Assembly (NCBI GenBank): GCA_001784175.1 | Contig: MFPR01000006.1 | Span: 124,001 to 188,000 of the forward strand | From: Candidatus Lindowbacteria bacterium RIFCSPLOWO2_12_FULL_62_27 | GTDB taxonomy: Bacteria > Lindowbacteria > 2-12-FULL-62-27 | Direction: 5' to 3' | DNA length: 64,000 nucleotides | In this document: positions 54,101 to 57,572 of the stretch, piece by piece | Layout of the letters: each line of letters starts with the position of its first letter | Numbering within the stretch: position 1 is the first letter of the stretch | Notes under the pieces: model-generated | Databases searched by the model: none | Seen by the model: the letters and a program-made list of their open reading frames with translations, nothing else | Told to the model about the DNA's origin: nothing | Position numbers and translations under genes: made by a program

Positions 54101-57043
54101 CTGATTCGAAATCTCGGCGTGACCGGCGCGTACGACGGCATCCGTTGGAACAACGTCGACAACTCCGTGATCGATGGCGACAGTATGAGTTTCTGCGGCG
54201 AGGCGGGCGTTTCGCTAAGGCAGAATTCCGACAACAACACGGTTACCGGCTGCCAGACGCATTGGAATGCGGGCGACGGTATTGATCTCCGAGAGGCGTC
54301 GAACAATAACACGTTGTCCAGCAACACGTCCCGGTTCAGCAGATATTCCGGGATCAACCTGAACGGCAGCTCGAACAACGTCATCTCCGGCAACACGCTG
54401 ACGTCCAATTTCAGCGACGGCGTGTATCTGTGGCAGAGTTCGAACAACAGGATTGTCGGCAACGTCGCGAATTCCAATGTATACGGGATCTACATCGATT
54501 CCAGCTCCGGCAACATCGCCGCGCAAAATATCGCGAATCTCAATTCCAGCTACGGCATCCGATTGAGCAATGTGAGCGCAAACAACTCGGCCGTTCAGAA
54601 CGACGTCGCGCTCAACACAGCGTATCAGATACTCCTCGACGGCACGTCGATGTCGAACACGGTGCGGAAAAACAACATCCGGCCGTCGACGGCCAACCCG
54701 GACAGCGGTGTTTACAACAGTACGAACAACTCATTTGACATGTCCCGCAACTGGTGGGGCACCACGGATGAGACGAAGATCGACCGGATGATCGCCGATA
54801 CGGCGCCGGCGAAACTGGTCACGGTTCGCCCCTACCGCCTCACCCCCGTCGACACGACTGCCGGCGCCGACACGACCGCGCCGGCCGCGCCGACCGGCGT
54901 CGCGCTCGACACGTCCGAGGCCGGGTACATCACGGTGTCGTGGACGAACCCCACATCGAACGAGGAGACGAACGGCGGGACGCTGGGATTCCAAGGCGTG
55001 AAAATTTACCGCCTGACCAACGCGCCCGACACGACGCACTGGGGCAACGCGCTGGTCTGGACCGCCGGGGAAACGGCCACGTCCTGGCGCGACAGCACCG
55101 TGACAGGGCAGAACACCTACTATTACCGGCTGACCTCGCGCGACGGCGCGGCGTTCGTGAACGAGTCGTTCTTTACGCCCGACACGAAATTCGCGACGCG
55201 CATTCCGCCGCAGCCGTCGCCGGCGGATACGATCATGATCGTAAGCGGCAACCACCAGCTCGGCAATCCGGATTCGGCCCTGTCTTTGCGTGTCCGGGTC
55301 GTCGACACCGGGGGCGCGGGTTCGAGCGGCGCGCGGGTGATCTTTAAGATCACGTACGGCTCCGGCGCGCATCTGGGCGACACCGGCACGGCCACGACGA
55401 CCACGGCATTTGCGGACGCGTCCGGGTATCTCTCGGAGACGCTGGTGTTAGGCTCAGCCGCCGGCGTGTACCGGGTGGAGGCGCGCAACGACAGCGCGAC
55501 GCCGAACCGCGCCGTGGTATTCACCGCCTACGTGGACGGCCGGGACATCGCGGACTCGTCCTGGCGGATGGTGGCGGCGAACAAGGCTCTGATCACGAAC
55601 GATCCGGCCGGGCTGGTGAATCCGGACCTGGGCGCCGGCACGCTGATGTTCGAGTGGCGGGAGGACTTGGGCGTGAACTCCGGCCTGAACGGCGTGACGA
55701 CGAAATTCCACCGGCCGCTTTCGATGGAGCGCGGGCGCGGCTACTGGATGAAACCGGCGACGCCCGGCACGCAGAGGTGGGTGATCGACGAAGGGACGCA
55801 GGGCGTGTCGGGCTTTGACACGGTCCGGGTGTCGCTGAACGCGACCGGCAACGGCTGGAACCAGATCGGCAGCGGGCAGTATTTCTACATCGACTGGCAG
55901 AAATCTGTGAAGATCGACACGGGCATGGCGGGCGACACGTGGGTGGGAACCCTCGACACGATGCTCTCCATCGACTCGGCGCACGCCGCCGGCGTCATCA
56001 GCAAGATTCTGTACTGGTACGACGGCTCGCAGTACCAGTGGGGCCCGAACACGCTGACCAGTTCGGCCGGCGCCATCGTGACCGACACGTCGACGGTGAG
56101 CGCCGTGCAGATGAAGCCGATGGTCGGGTTCTGGGTGAAGGCATTGCAATCGTGCACGATGTATATATTCCCGAACCCGGCGGAGATCGGCGCCGCGGAC
56201 ACGGGGAATTTGAATCAGGCGCCGAAATACGGTCTGTCGGCGAAAGACAATGCGTGGGCGATACAGATCATCGCGAGTGGAGACGGGAAAACCGACGCGC
56301 AGAATTACGTAGGCGTCATGCCGGACGCGCGCGCGGCGGCGCTGGCGGCCGTGTACGAGCCACCGGCAGCGGCGGGCGGGTATGTGGCGGTGGCGGTGAG
56401 AAAGGCGGGAATGAGCAACAAAACAGAAACCCCCCACCCAGCCTCCCCCACAAGGGGGGAGGGGGGAGATGGAGACTGGCTGGCCGCGAGTTTTGCCGAG
56501 CCGGATCCGAAGGGGCGGACGTGGGACGTGATGGTGGCGTCGGACGTGGAGGGCCCGGTGACGCTGTCGTGGGACAACGTGGTGAATTTGCCGCCGAATT
56601 ACGAAGCGTATCTGATCGGCGGCCCGGACGGCCCGGTCAGCCTGCGCCAATCCTCATCTCTGGTTTTACAATCCAAAATCCAAAATCCAAAATCCAAAAT
56701 CCCATTGACTCTGGCCGTCGGCTTGCCCGAATACGTCGCGGCGTTTCTCTCCGCGCCGCTTGCCCCGGACCAGACCTTCGCCTATCCCAACCCGGGGCCG
56801 GACGGCGCGGGGAACATGATGTTCAAGTACAATCTGGGCGCCGCCGGTGATGTGACGATCAAGATATACGACCTGGGCGGCCGGCTGATCCGGGAATTGC
56901 AACAGGCCGGGCAGCCCGGCTCCAACACCGCCACGTGGGACACGACCAACAGGCATGGCCAGAAAATGGCCAGCGGCGTGTACATCTACATCCTCGAAAG
57001 CGGAGGCGCCCGGCTCGTCGACAAGCTCGCGATTGTCCGGTAG
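30146..57043 (+). CDS. Giant (~8965 aa) secreted adhesin-like protein: kelch + beta-helix + FG-GAP/UnbV + Ig-like repeats + C-terminal sorting-like domain
   Basis: Single ORF; signal-peptide-like MNGRTALSPFLRPAVSIFIALSTFLFTLSTDPASAAPNTW; the 29747 start in the ORF track would read through two tRNA genes. Confidence 0.85.
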   Translation: MNGRTALSPFLRPAVSIFIALSTFLFTLSTDPASAAPNTWDTLAAAPGGVDLGGSLVYPGSGDTIYAFRGNNTTTFWAYSIANNTWETKAAAPAPVYDGGALAYPGSGDTIYAFGGNLTTTFWAYSIANNTWETKAATPATVASGGALVYPGSGDTIYAFRGNSYTNFWAYSITNNTWETKAATPAIINSGGALVYPGSGDTIYAFRGAATTNFWAYSIANNTWETKAAAPANVDGGALVYPGSGDTIYAFQGNITTTFWGYSIKNNTWTTMAAAPSPVYNGGALVYPGLGDTIYAFRGNTTTTFWGYTVPFYSGPNWYVNDASTTGDALTTDVGDTTGDGSSGRPFLTITKALTKAKAGDTIYIDAGTYTETVVINMDSVALIGKDSNATVIDPPGSSATAGLYGIFADTQTGLLIKNLGVTGAYDGIHFYNVDVATLESDSASTCGNAGIYMGDNSDFNTIKRSAANSISGYGIYLYQSSNNNTVIDNTANSNSQHGIYLAASSNNTLNSNTFNSNTNYGIYLNSSADNNTVTNNTVNSNSQYGIRFLSSSNNRVVQNDLRLNTVYQIYIDGTSSSDTIQKNNIQTSGTNPDSGVYNASTMAPVRFDFSRNWWNTTDESRIKKMIYQASNGDSITWSPYRIAQVDTASGADTTAPARPISVTLDTSVGGQIKISWVIPAINEETNGGAVGYDGAAIYRIRNLADTTHWANSANKIKMTGPADTFYVDTDVVAGDTYYYRLTSHDSAPFSNESFFTDTKFITAVAAPPITALFTVVKAPGAGKRGFADFSKAIVFDTTSNPCPTNAETITTGTVAKSCAIPLQPVGDGSWVCTAMVSKGTAYTYYFEYRIPAFEDTGGWKKAGPGGARNQDNNHMKTVTVPSGAGDGYIFYNRFGDADVRGAQGMSAAGSWDTELTTANPDLAQVNANVSDVSSSGNGDTFDMGGNNNYGLSLIQTGDTIVKLSWTFGFGDGFVPSVEGAREFDTTSTYTPYGFRILRARLPTGWNTDTTNPAHLKFEDTVINEVTGDTLWSPSRTSQGISWYSEAINFTDTSLPKNVSVGDSFIYTVLWVDAHGNTNDTFAQNFAGGAAKWVRSGQITVIFKDAKATGAGKRGFADFSKAIVFDTTTNPCPANAETVVGSVVATRHSCAIPMNPVGDGSWICTAAVFGGSNYSYWFEYRIPAHDDTNNWKGVGATGTRNQDQVSMRTITVPSTATGGYILYNYLGDADVTGKQGMNVTGSWDTELTTANPDVASYNGVTDVSSSGNNDTTDMGGNNNYGMTITQTADTTFKLSWRMKITGADDIVPLVEGAREYDTTSTATPYGFRILRARLPSGWSADTTTPTHLKFEDTVVNMVTGDTLYSPSRTTLGIAWYDDLLSFTDTSLPTNVAGGDSFIYTVLWQDAYGNLNDTSQQNFSGGAAKAIRGSGVTVIFKDGKATGAGKRGFADFSKATVFDTTTNPCPVNAETVVGSATPATRHSCAIPMNPVGDGSWICTAAVFGGSNYSYWFEYRIPAYDDTSNWKGVGAAGTRNQDQVSMRTITVPSTATGGYIFYNYLGDADVTGKQGMNVTGSWDTELTTANPDVASYNGMTDVSSSGNNDTTDMGGNNNYAMTATQMVDTTVRLSWRMKITGADDIVPLVEGAREYDTTSTATPYGFRILRARLPSGWSADTTTPTHLKFEDTVVNMVTGDTLYSPSRTTLGIAWYDDLLSFTDTSLPANVSVGDSFVYAMLWVDAYGNKNDTGDQNFTGGAAKWVRSGQITVIFKDAKAAGAGKRGFADFSKALVFDTAANPCPVGAETIAVNGGVGKSCAIPMKPVGDGSWICTATVFQGSDYKYYFEYRIPAFEDTNGWKNSAATGVRNQDIDQVRTVTVPPAATNGYIFYNMLGDADVRGKQGISNAGDWDTELTTANPDVAAYNGTVDVSSSGDNDTTNMGANTNYAMTLVQTADTTVKLSWRLKFTTADEIVPTVEGMREFDTTSIYAPYGFRILRARLPAGWNADTTTPSNLKYEDTVVNMVTGDTLYSPSRTTLGIGWYDTLLSFTDTSMPATPAGDTFVYTVLWVDAYDNKNDTSDQNFVGGSAKWVRSDTAPPYAGPNWYVNDTYTPSDSYTYATGNDGTGGNGSAQKPYRSLAKVTQKVKAGDTIYVDAGTFSETVVIDTDNISLMGADSRITVIDPPGAKTTAGLVGIKVLSRTNVLIKNIGVTDAYDGIWLTDADSAMVTSDSFSGIGNIGIHVKSRFARITDNILYNANSGGYTIQVDSGENTISANTIDSTSYGMLVSTESNTISRNTVTNSLNIGVYLNAAGSYGNLIESNTLTGNGTWGVYLAGPDNRAFGNIVRQNTSGGFYISAAGNIIRFNAINSNIAVGLEIANNTTIVEQNDIIGNDTGVFFNTASPGIVLRKNNIANNNVNNVRNAYSGSQTADHNWFGTADSAAIGAKLADANSDFDPWRLGKVDTAPGADTTAPDKPLNVAIDTGTAAKVVLSWTIPSLNEETNGGSVGFGGVNIWRLTNTADTGHWANSANLVKSTAAADTTWTDTVVVPGNTYYYRLTSKDTASPVNESFFTDVVSGEVQPFFDNGATTVYVCDAGDSKNATAGDTAGALPDILSALKYIKPENGWDTIVVYKTINADSFRLNGSIALETGLTVISAKSHFGSDTGGGGDTYARIHMSSIQTLFAGAKYARVEGMTLFGENNTSGTLKGVTGADSMIIRNNTFYTWPRAIEVTGSVTNVLIESNTISTAGSGTFYPVDLSGGDSLTVRFNKLRNAGADYQIYIGGTNVTLEANTIDSAVSGIKLTGAGAKVARNALKTGTKVGVFAAASMDLFVQNTITGYDTGLQLGAAPVTPISKNNIHGNIANNLDNPSSVSATLTRNWWGTTDENAIAAKLVDSVNSFRPYRFAAVDTAVGADTTAPAKPTGVTLDTSVAGQIKITWVNPALNEETNGGSVGFNGVKVYRLTNTVDTTQWANTANLVKTLNASDTFWKDTAVQDGNTYYYRLTSRDAATFVNESAFTDTVFAVSDTPLLKQIQAGAGLSDAADGNGCAWADFDSDTDLDIFVVNYGAADILYRYNGGDSFTNVAASAGVNGSGDGVGLSWGDYDNDGDIDVYVVNNGGGQDYLYRNEGNSTFTDVATSLGMTESSNGDGASWGDYDNDGDLDIFVSNASGGQDHLFRNNDGKNFTNVATSAGLTDALTSYAVAWADYDRDGDLDLYVTFDGTNQDRLYRNNGQGWFQDVSNTAGMNDTTNSNTAAWGDYDADGDLDLFVPDGSQTKNHMLYRNNGNGTFTNAIAGSGITDTAGGGVVWVDYDNDGDIDLYVSGSFIDGGTLGDALYRNNADGTFTQEAPHRGITVSSTGYGGAWGDYDNDGDMDVYITHQAGTKQDFLFRNRGTGKNWIKVNPLTDKDGDAVESDADTDRLAIGALVEIDLNGGANFDTGFNKYVSMLLSGNGFQQTAAPVHLGVDTAGTVDVRVTFPDGDTAVQTGVAVNQTITIRDPQFYPGPIWHVNDTVTTGDSFTYAAGSDLTGKGNAQRPFKTITRALSFAKAGDTILIDAGTHTETVVISLDTVSLIGVDSGATVINPPGSSGTAGLYGIYATGRRALLIKNLGVTGAYEGIRFDNVDSSTISGDSLCSNGAYGIYLLTGSDANKIENCSVKSNSSGVYLASGSNNNTLTGNTVNSNSDAGIYLDFASNNTVSGNTVNGNSVKGIYITGTANSNKVKNNTVLSSGQHGFYLWTTDRNVISNNVIRSSQLAGLWLRDAETNAIGQNDIDGDTGFLIWGASRGNVIGKNNITGGASNFVKNPAGIAQTLTRNWFGSVDSVTISAKISDTASAWAPWRLALVDTAAGADTTAPKAPDTVAVIGAPSDTSVILEWSAVSALEESNGGATGLSGYRVYRSAVKDTSSWVKVGQTASGVIRWQDTDAGVGVRYYYRVTAFDTAAFENESYFSDSQPSDSVVFTTTVNWYVNDGATAGDSFTYAAGNDATGKGTPAAPLGTITKALQMATTGDTIWVDAGLFDSYAQISPTETAVVVIGVDSLSLIGRDSNATVLDPPGPKTQSGLYGIYASNVTGLLIKNVGVTGAYEGMRLSNVDVSMVTGDSVSSVGNMAVYLLSGSGNNTVSANSLNSNYTGIYLSSSSSNTLSNNSVNSNSSNGIVLLSSSSNTISGNSANSNSTYGLTLAFSTNNTISNNTANSNATGIDIASTSTGNILTGNTANANSTHGVRLSSSSANILTGNAASNNTQSGICVTGSDTGVIRQNDVSGNDTGIWIEGASQNNLISKNNLPSNTTNHVWNKGGLANTITRNWFGSADSVTIKNQISDTASAWTPWRLAIVDTTAGADTTAPKAPDTVAIIGAPSDTSIILEWAAVTANEETAAGGVGLSGYRVYRSGVKDTSSWVKVAQTGSSVTRWQDTDAGIGTRYYYRVTAFDTATPFENESFFSDSQPSDSAVFTATVNWYVNDGATAGDSFTYAAGNDATGKGTPGAPLGTITKALQVATTGDTIWVDAGLYDSFVKVSSTETAGVNIAVDSLTLIGRDSGATVIDPPGASTDSFLYAIYADTQVGLTIKNLGVTGAFHGIYFLNVDQSTLTGDSASVCGGNGIYLLNSDSNTVSKNTVDFNVDGIEIKSSANNTLNNNTARSNSSDGIDLNSSANGNTVSANTVTSNTDDGVSMDLNADSNVVTGNTADSNTDGIDMDFSANNLVTGNTANSNTDYGIVLGSSSNNTVSHNTISSNVKYQIYIEGASSSDTVVKNNIVPSGSNPDSGVYNGSSATANRFTMTRNWWGSADSVTVRKRLAQQSNGDSILYQPYRLGAVDTAVGADTTAPKAPDTAAVVGVPSDTSIILEWSAVSALEEVNGGAVGLSGYRVYRSAVKDTSSWVKVAQTASGVIRWQDTDAGIGTRYYYRVTAFDTAAFENESFFSDSQPFDAAMFGPQINWYVNDGSTAGDSYTYAAGTDTASGKGSASAPFKSLAKVMQFVTAGDTIWLDAGTFGGDTWEMISATETAAVNLDTDNLTLIGKDSGATVIDPAGAKTQVNLYGVYADSQTGLQLKNFGVTGAYQGIRLHNVDLSTVTSDSVSSNGNIGIYLYNGCETNTLSNNLVRSNTSDGVNVAGGLGNTLSGNTLLSNSGYGFVLSSSHGNAISGNASTSNTSTGIFLFSGSKRNTISNNTTNSNSGAGIALSSSPQNTVSGNSIGSNVSYGISLSNTGNDTISGNTVTSNGSSGIYMNNDSNVTVMNNASVSNFFGVELISSSNNIFVANELSANTDYQVYIDGTSGSDTFSKNNILPSSGNPDSGVFNSTNNSADFTRTWWGTADSVTINRMIYDTAPAQLIKFQPWRLGPADTAASADTTAPKAPDTVAVIGAPSDTAITLEWSAVSALEESNGGAVGLSGYRVYRSAVKDTSSWVKVYDAGSGVTRWQDTNVVTGQVYYYRVTAIDTATPFENESFFSDSQPFDSAVYTTIVNWYVNDGSTSGDSYTTQAGYDTYVSAGAGRKVPFRSISKAMQFVTAGDTVFVDAGLFAETVVINVDSISLIGKDSGATVIDPPGSNATAGLYGIFADTQTGLLIKNLGVTGALEGIRFDNVDRSTITGDSLSSNGNYGIYLLGGSDTNTLSNNIANSNSVGSARGIYLDVSSGNTVTNNTANSNASYGIVSTTGGGNTFSGNTTNSNTNYGLSLSGSPRNTVTNNTASSNGQYGMLIEWNSDTNTITGNAVSQNSIYGIFFRVASNNNRVDSNIVTGNTQHGIVLDACTQNTLTGNLVRSNSQHGVVLKSSFNTVLAQNTFDANVRYQVYIHGSSTSDTLIKNNILASGTNPDSGVAVTSTVTGNTFYLARNWWNTTDAGRITKLVTSETYTTATDSVVYSPFRLAQVDTAAGADTTAPAPPTGVTLDTSAAGQVTFTWTIPTINEETNGGSVGFNGLNIFRLVNVADTTNWANSVNLVKQTVSTDTTWTDTNVTAGNTYYYRLTSKDAATFFNESFFMDTRATKPAYAGPVWYVNDTVTTGDSFTYQVGGDGGNGDAGAPFLTITKALSKAKAGDTILIDAGTYTETVVIDTNNVALIGKDSNATVIDPPGSNATAGLYGIYADTQSWLMIKNVGVTGAFDGIHFYNVSFSTIENDSVSSCGDFGIYLRGSSSDNTVKNNLVLSNSSYGIHLDASPLNTVTGNLSSSNTYGIFLNASSNNRLTNNTTNSNTYHGVYLNSSSNNNVLARGVLNNNAQAGVRIESSNTNYVSLCDVSGNDTGVWVLGTSSGNTVSKCNLVNNTAKNLAEQSGIAQDLTRNWWGTTDEVAIGAKFLDSASIQTFRPYRFGAVDTAAGADTTAPGKPLNVTVDTSVSGQITLTWTIPSLNEETNGGAVGFVGVKIYRLKDVVDTSNWANIVNLVRITGSTDTTWIDTTATAGGTYYYRLASFDGAAPVNKSALTDTKSGAWKSGATVRLYEDAGFVDETDTLLTRDVAYIEVRDSDENKNSGAVETVTITVFVGNGALVAYDALVIDTETITLIESAAGSAIFRSAAVHAVDTLFPAVGDGRLSWGVGDSLHIKYADADDPADAVFDTAVALEIASASLTRIYENSAYTDEIDTAFSRDVLYVEVTDTDENRNPQLMDTVVITIFVGDDVAGLVIDTEQIVLTEYYETAGFFRSGAINTVDTDAAALVNNGRLGVGRSDTVHVSYSDANSTDATWDTVLILGPSVALTAPADAVETTAATIRFEWSGTNVDTYTWQMSRSTTFATIVDSGVDTIVTSMLRTITVGQDTYFWRVIGRHATGSTDTSVVRGYILDTGVGQVALSQPTSNHETMAGVVVVSWAALADSVGIDSYAVEASNSAGVLVFTDTIDGAFVSDTIPGLYNDTYAWRVRAVDDLGNQGAFTALRKFVTDTLVDQVTQSQPANNHETTMTLVVVTWNVVADSVGVDSYVVESFSSVSTLIFSDTIDGTLVSDTLTGLYNDTYNWRVRAIDDLGNLGPFSATRAVLVDTGTGQVALSTPADGTQTNVAAVALSWAALLDSAGIDSYVVEASTTTAFTVTVFVDTIDGTNTTDTFNAGGSDTYFWRVRAIDELGNVGANSAVRGFVVDTAAGQVVLSSPADGAQTTNPAVGLVWVALADSIGIDSYVVEVSKTSGFSSTVLADTVDGVATTDTFTAGSSDTYYWRVRAIDQLGNAGAYSITRGFLIDSGVSQVSVSAPADGHETTNALVVVSWTAVQDSSGIDSYVVEASKTSAFGVTVFADTVDGGLTTDTLTGLYNDTYFWRVRAIDYAKNVGPNSTVRGFLVDTSVAQVSLWSPADGYQTASGLVSLQVIAASDSAGIDSYVFEVSKTPAFTTTEFADTVDGSGTTSAFSPATNDTYFWRARAIDDLGQAGANSASRGFLVDTSIGQVALLAPADGHETTAAALSLTWQAVSDSVGIDSYAVEMSKNASFTNLVLTDTLDGVQTSCGVTGLFNDTYYWRVRAIDQLANSGAFSAARGFLMDTIIGQPASALPADAHETTNAAVTVSWTALADSVGIDSYALDVSKSPVFTGSVFADTVDGTVTGRAVTGLYNDTYFWHVMAMDDLGNVGPYSAARGFLVDTAVAKPALTGPANNLTTIDSMPTFTWSAVTDSVGIDSYALEVSSSPAFASVALADTVDGSVTSSTAPALQSTTYYWRVRAIDDLANVSANADSFVLTVDTAAATVTLVSPAAGYQTKAGTVAFAWSGTNADTYTWQLSKSSAFGTIVDSVSDTTETSVTRAIPENDTYFWRVIARSSSGLTWDTSPGRGIMLDTAVSQVSAASPADLMETTATTVVMTWSVIADSVGVDSYVVEASNGSGFTSLVFADTIDASQTADTRSSLAVNPYYWRVRAIDNLGNVGPNSVTRLFTINSPYNGPKWYVNDVRAAGDSFTYEGGADTNYGEGSPQKPFRTIMKALSRVSTGDTIYIDAGLYTETVVIDSNQISLIGAGSDTTAIDPPGDSAVVGLYGIFADAQTGLLIRNLGVTGAYDGIRWNNVDNSVIDGDSMSFCGEAGVSLRQNSDNNTVTGCQTHWNAGDGIDLREASNNNTLSSNTSRFSRYSGINLNGSSNNVISGNTLTSNFSDGVYLWQSSNNRIVGNVANSNVYGIYIDSSSGNIAAQNIANLNSSYGIRLSNVSANNSAVQNDVALNTAYQILLDGTSMSNTVRKNNIRPSTANPDSGVYNSTNNSFDMSRNWWGTTDETKIDRMIADTAPAKLVTVRPYRLTPVDTTAGADTTAPAAPTGVALDTSEAGYITVSWTNPTSNEETNGGTLGFQGVKIYRLTNAPDTTHWGNALVWTAGETATSWRDSTVTGQNTYYYRLTSRDGAAFVNESFFTPDTKFATRIPPQPSPADTIMIVSGNHQLGNPDSALSLRVRVVDTGGAGSSGARVIFKITYGSGAHLGDTGTATTTTAFADASGYLSETLVLGSAAGVYRVEARNDSATPNRAVVFTAYVDGRDIADSSWRMVAANKALITNDPAGLVNPDLGAGTLMFEWREDLGVNSGLNGVTTKFHRPLSMERGRGYWMKPATPGTQRWVIDEGTQGVSGFDTVRVSLNATGNGWNQIGSGQYFYIDWQKSVKIDTGMAGDTWVGTLDTMLSIDSAHAAGVISKILYWYDGSQYQWGPNTLTSSAGAIVTDTSTVSAVQMKPMVGFWVKALQSCTMYIFPNPAEIGAADTGNLNQAPKYGLSAKDNAWAIQIIASGDGKTDAQNYVGVMPDARAAALAAVYEPPAAAGGYVAVAVRKAGMSNKTETPHPASPTRGEGGDGDWLAASFAEPDPKGRTWDVMVASDVEGPVTLSWDNVVNLPPNYEAYLIGGPDGPVSLRQSSSLVLQSKIQNPKSKIPLTLAVGLPEYVAAFLSAPLAPDQTFAYPNPGPDGAGNMMFKYNLGAAGDVTIKIYDLGGRLIRELQQAGQPGSNTATWDTTNRHGQKMASGVYIYILESGGARLVDKLAIVR
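30275..31080 (+). repeat. Six kelch-like repeats, 138-nt period
   Basis: GGALVYPGSGDTIYAFRGNxTTTFWAYSIANNTWETKAAAPA; TTGG(T/C)GTATCC landmarks spaced 138/138/138/135/138 nt. Confidence 0.85.
31087..32450 (+). other. Right-handed beta-helix (NosD/DUF1565-like) + FN3-like module, first of 9-10
   Basis: NWYVNDASTTGD...KAGDTIYIDAGTYTETVVI...NNTVTNNTVNSNSQYGI...RNWWNTTDE...DTTAPARP; related modules start near 36433, 37900, 40663, 42055, 43540, 44985, 46575, 48166 and 53790. Confidence 0.8.
32458..36425 (+). repeat. Four tandem ~330-aa modules (period about 996-999 nt)
   Basis: GAGKRGFADFSKAxVFDTxxNPCPxxAET...GYIxYNxxGDADVxGxQGM...YGFRILRARLPxGW...DTLxSPSRT; near-identical DNA in copies 2 and 3. 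Confidence 0.9.
39235..40660 (+). other. FG-GAP/VCBS repeats followed by an ASPIC/UnbV-like segment
   Basis: Repeated AWxDYDNDGDLDxYVxN...LYRNNGxGTFT (Ca-binding DxDxDGDxD type), then NWIKVNPLT...RLAIGALVEIDLNGG...PVHLGVDTAGTVDVRVTFPDG. Confidence 0.85.
50265..53775 (+). repeat. About 12 tandem Ig-like repeats (~100 aa)
   Basis: VxQVxLSxPADGHETTxxxVxVSWxAxxDSVGIDSYVVEASKTxxFxxxVFADTVDGxxTTDTxxGLYNDTYFWRVRAIDDLGNVGxxSAxRGFLVDT. Confidence 0.9.
56430..56468. repeat. GC-rich palindromic repeat, copy A, in frame in ORF-B
   Basis: CCCCCCACCCAGCCTCCCCCACAAGGGGGGAGGGGGGAG; closely matches 58025-58062. Confidence 0.75.
56671..56702 (+). repeat. Heptanucleotide tandem repeat (ATCCAAA)4 + ATCC, in frame in ORF-B
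   Basis: atccaaaatccaaaatccaaaatccaaaatcc, translated within LQSKIQNPKSKIPL. Confidence 0.9.
56770..57043 (+). other. FlgD/T9SS-type C-terminal domain of ORF-B
   Basis: FAYPNPGPDGAGNMMFKYNLGAAGDVTIKIYDLGGRLIRELQ...TWDTTNRHGQKMASGVYIYILESGGARLVDKLAIVR. Confidence 0.75.
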
Positions 57044-57066
57044 GCCGCACTGATTTAACTTCCGCC

Positions 57067-57094
57067 TTGATTCAGCCGCCAAGTGCTATATAAT
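57067..57094 (+). promoter_or_regulatory. Candidate sigma70 promoter of tmRNA
   Basis: TTGATT (57067-57072), 16-nt spacer, TATAAT (57089-57094). Confidence 0.5.
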
Positions 57095-57174
57095 ATATAT
57101 TGTATATATTGAGCAAAAAGTGTGCCAGGGAGATATATCCATCGGACTTGGGGTCCCTGTTGCGAATCATGTAT

Positions 57175-57534
57175 GGGGGCGAACTGGTTTCGACGTGCTT
57201 CTTGTGGGTACGGTGGGCGCGCCGGGTCCTGTCGGGACGACCCGTTAAAAACCTTCCGACACACTCCATAAACGCCAACGATAATCTGGCGCTGGCGGCC
57301 TAACTAGGCCCCGGAGCGGGGGAAGGCGGTTTGGGCCTTCAGCGCCTCCCCGCTCCACGGAACTGAAGGTCTCCTGATCCGACAGCCTTCGGTCGGAATC
57401 TTGTACCTTGAAGGCTGGGCCTGGCCGGGGCTGCCTGCGGTCAACCGGTAGGCCGAGACACAATCGCGGGATACGCGCGTAGAACATCGTGTCCGGGATT
57501 CACGGACGGGGGTTCGATTCCCCCCGCCTCCACC
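57175..57534 (+). ncRNA. ssrA: tmRNA
   Basis: 5' GGGGGCGAACTGGTTTCGACG; 3' GGGGGTTCGATTCCCCCCGCCTCCACC; tag ORF GCC AAC GAT AAT CTG GCG CTG GCG GCC TAA (ANDNLALAA) at 57274-57303. Confidence 0.95.
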
Positions 57535-57572
57535 TTAATACTTGTTTCGTCGCTCCAAGGAGGGTTTGTGGT

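Noticed and set aside
57085-57110. AT-rich palindrome tatataatatatattgtatatat as a regulatory site or replication element
   Set aside because: Best explained as the -10 region and AT-rich promoter context of tmRNA; no further supporting motif.
57489-57572. N-terminal extension MSGIHGRGFDSPRLHLNTCFVAPRRVCG of the amidase
   Set aside because: Overlaps the tmRNA 3' end; a Shine-Dalgarno (aaggagg) and signal peptide support ATG 57573.
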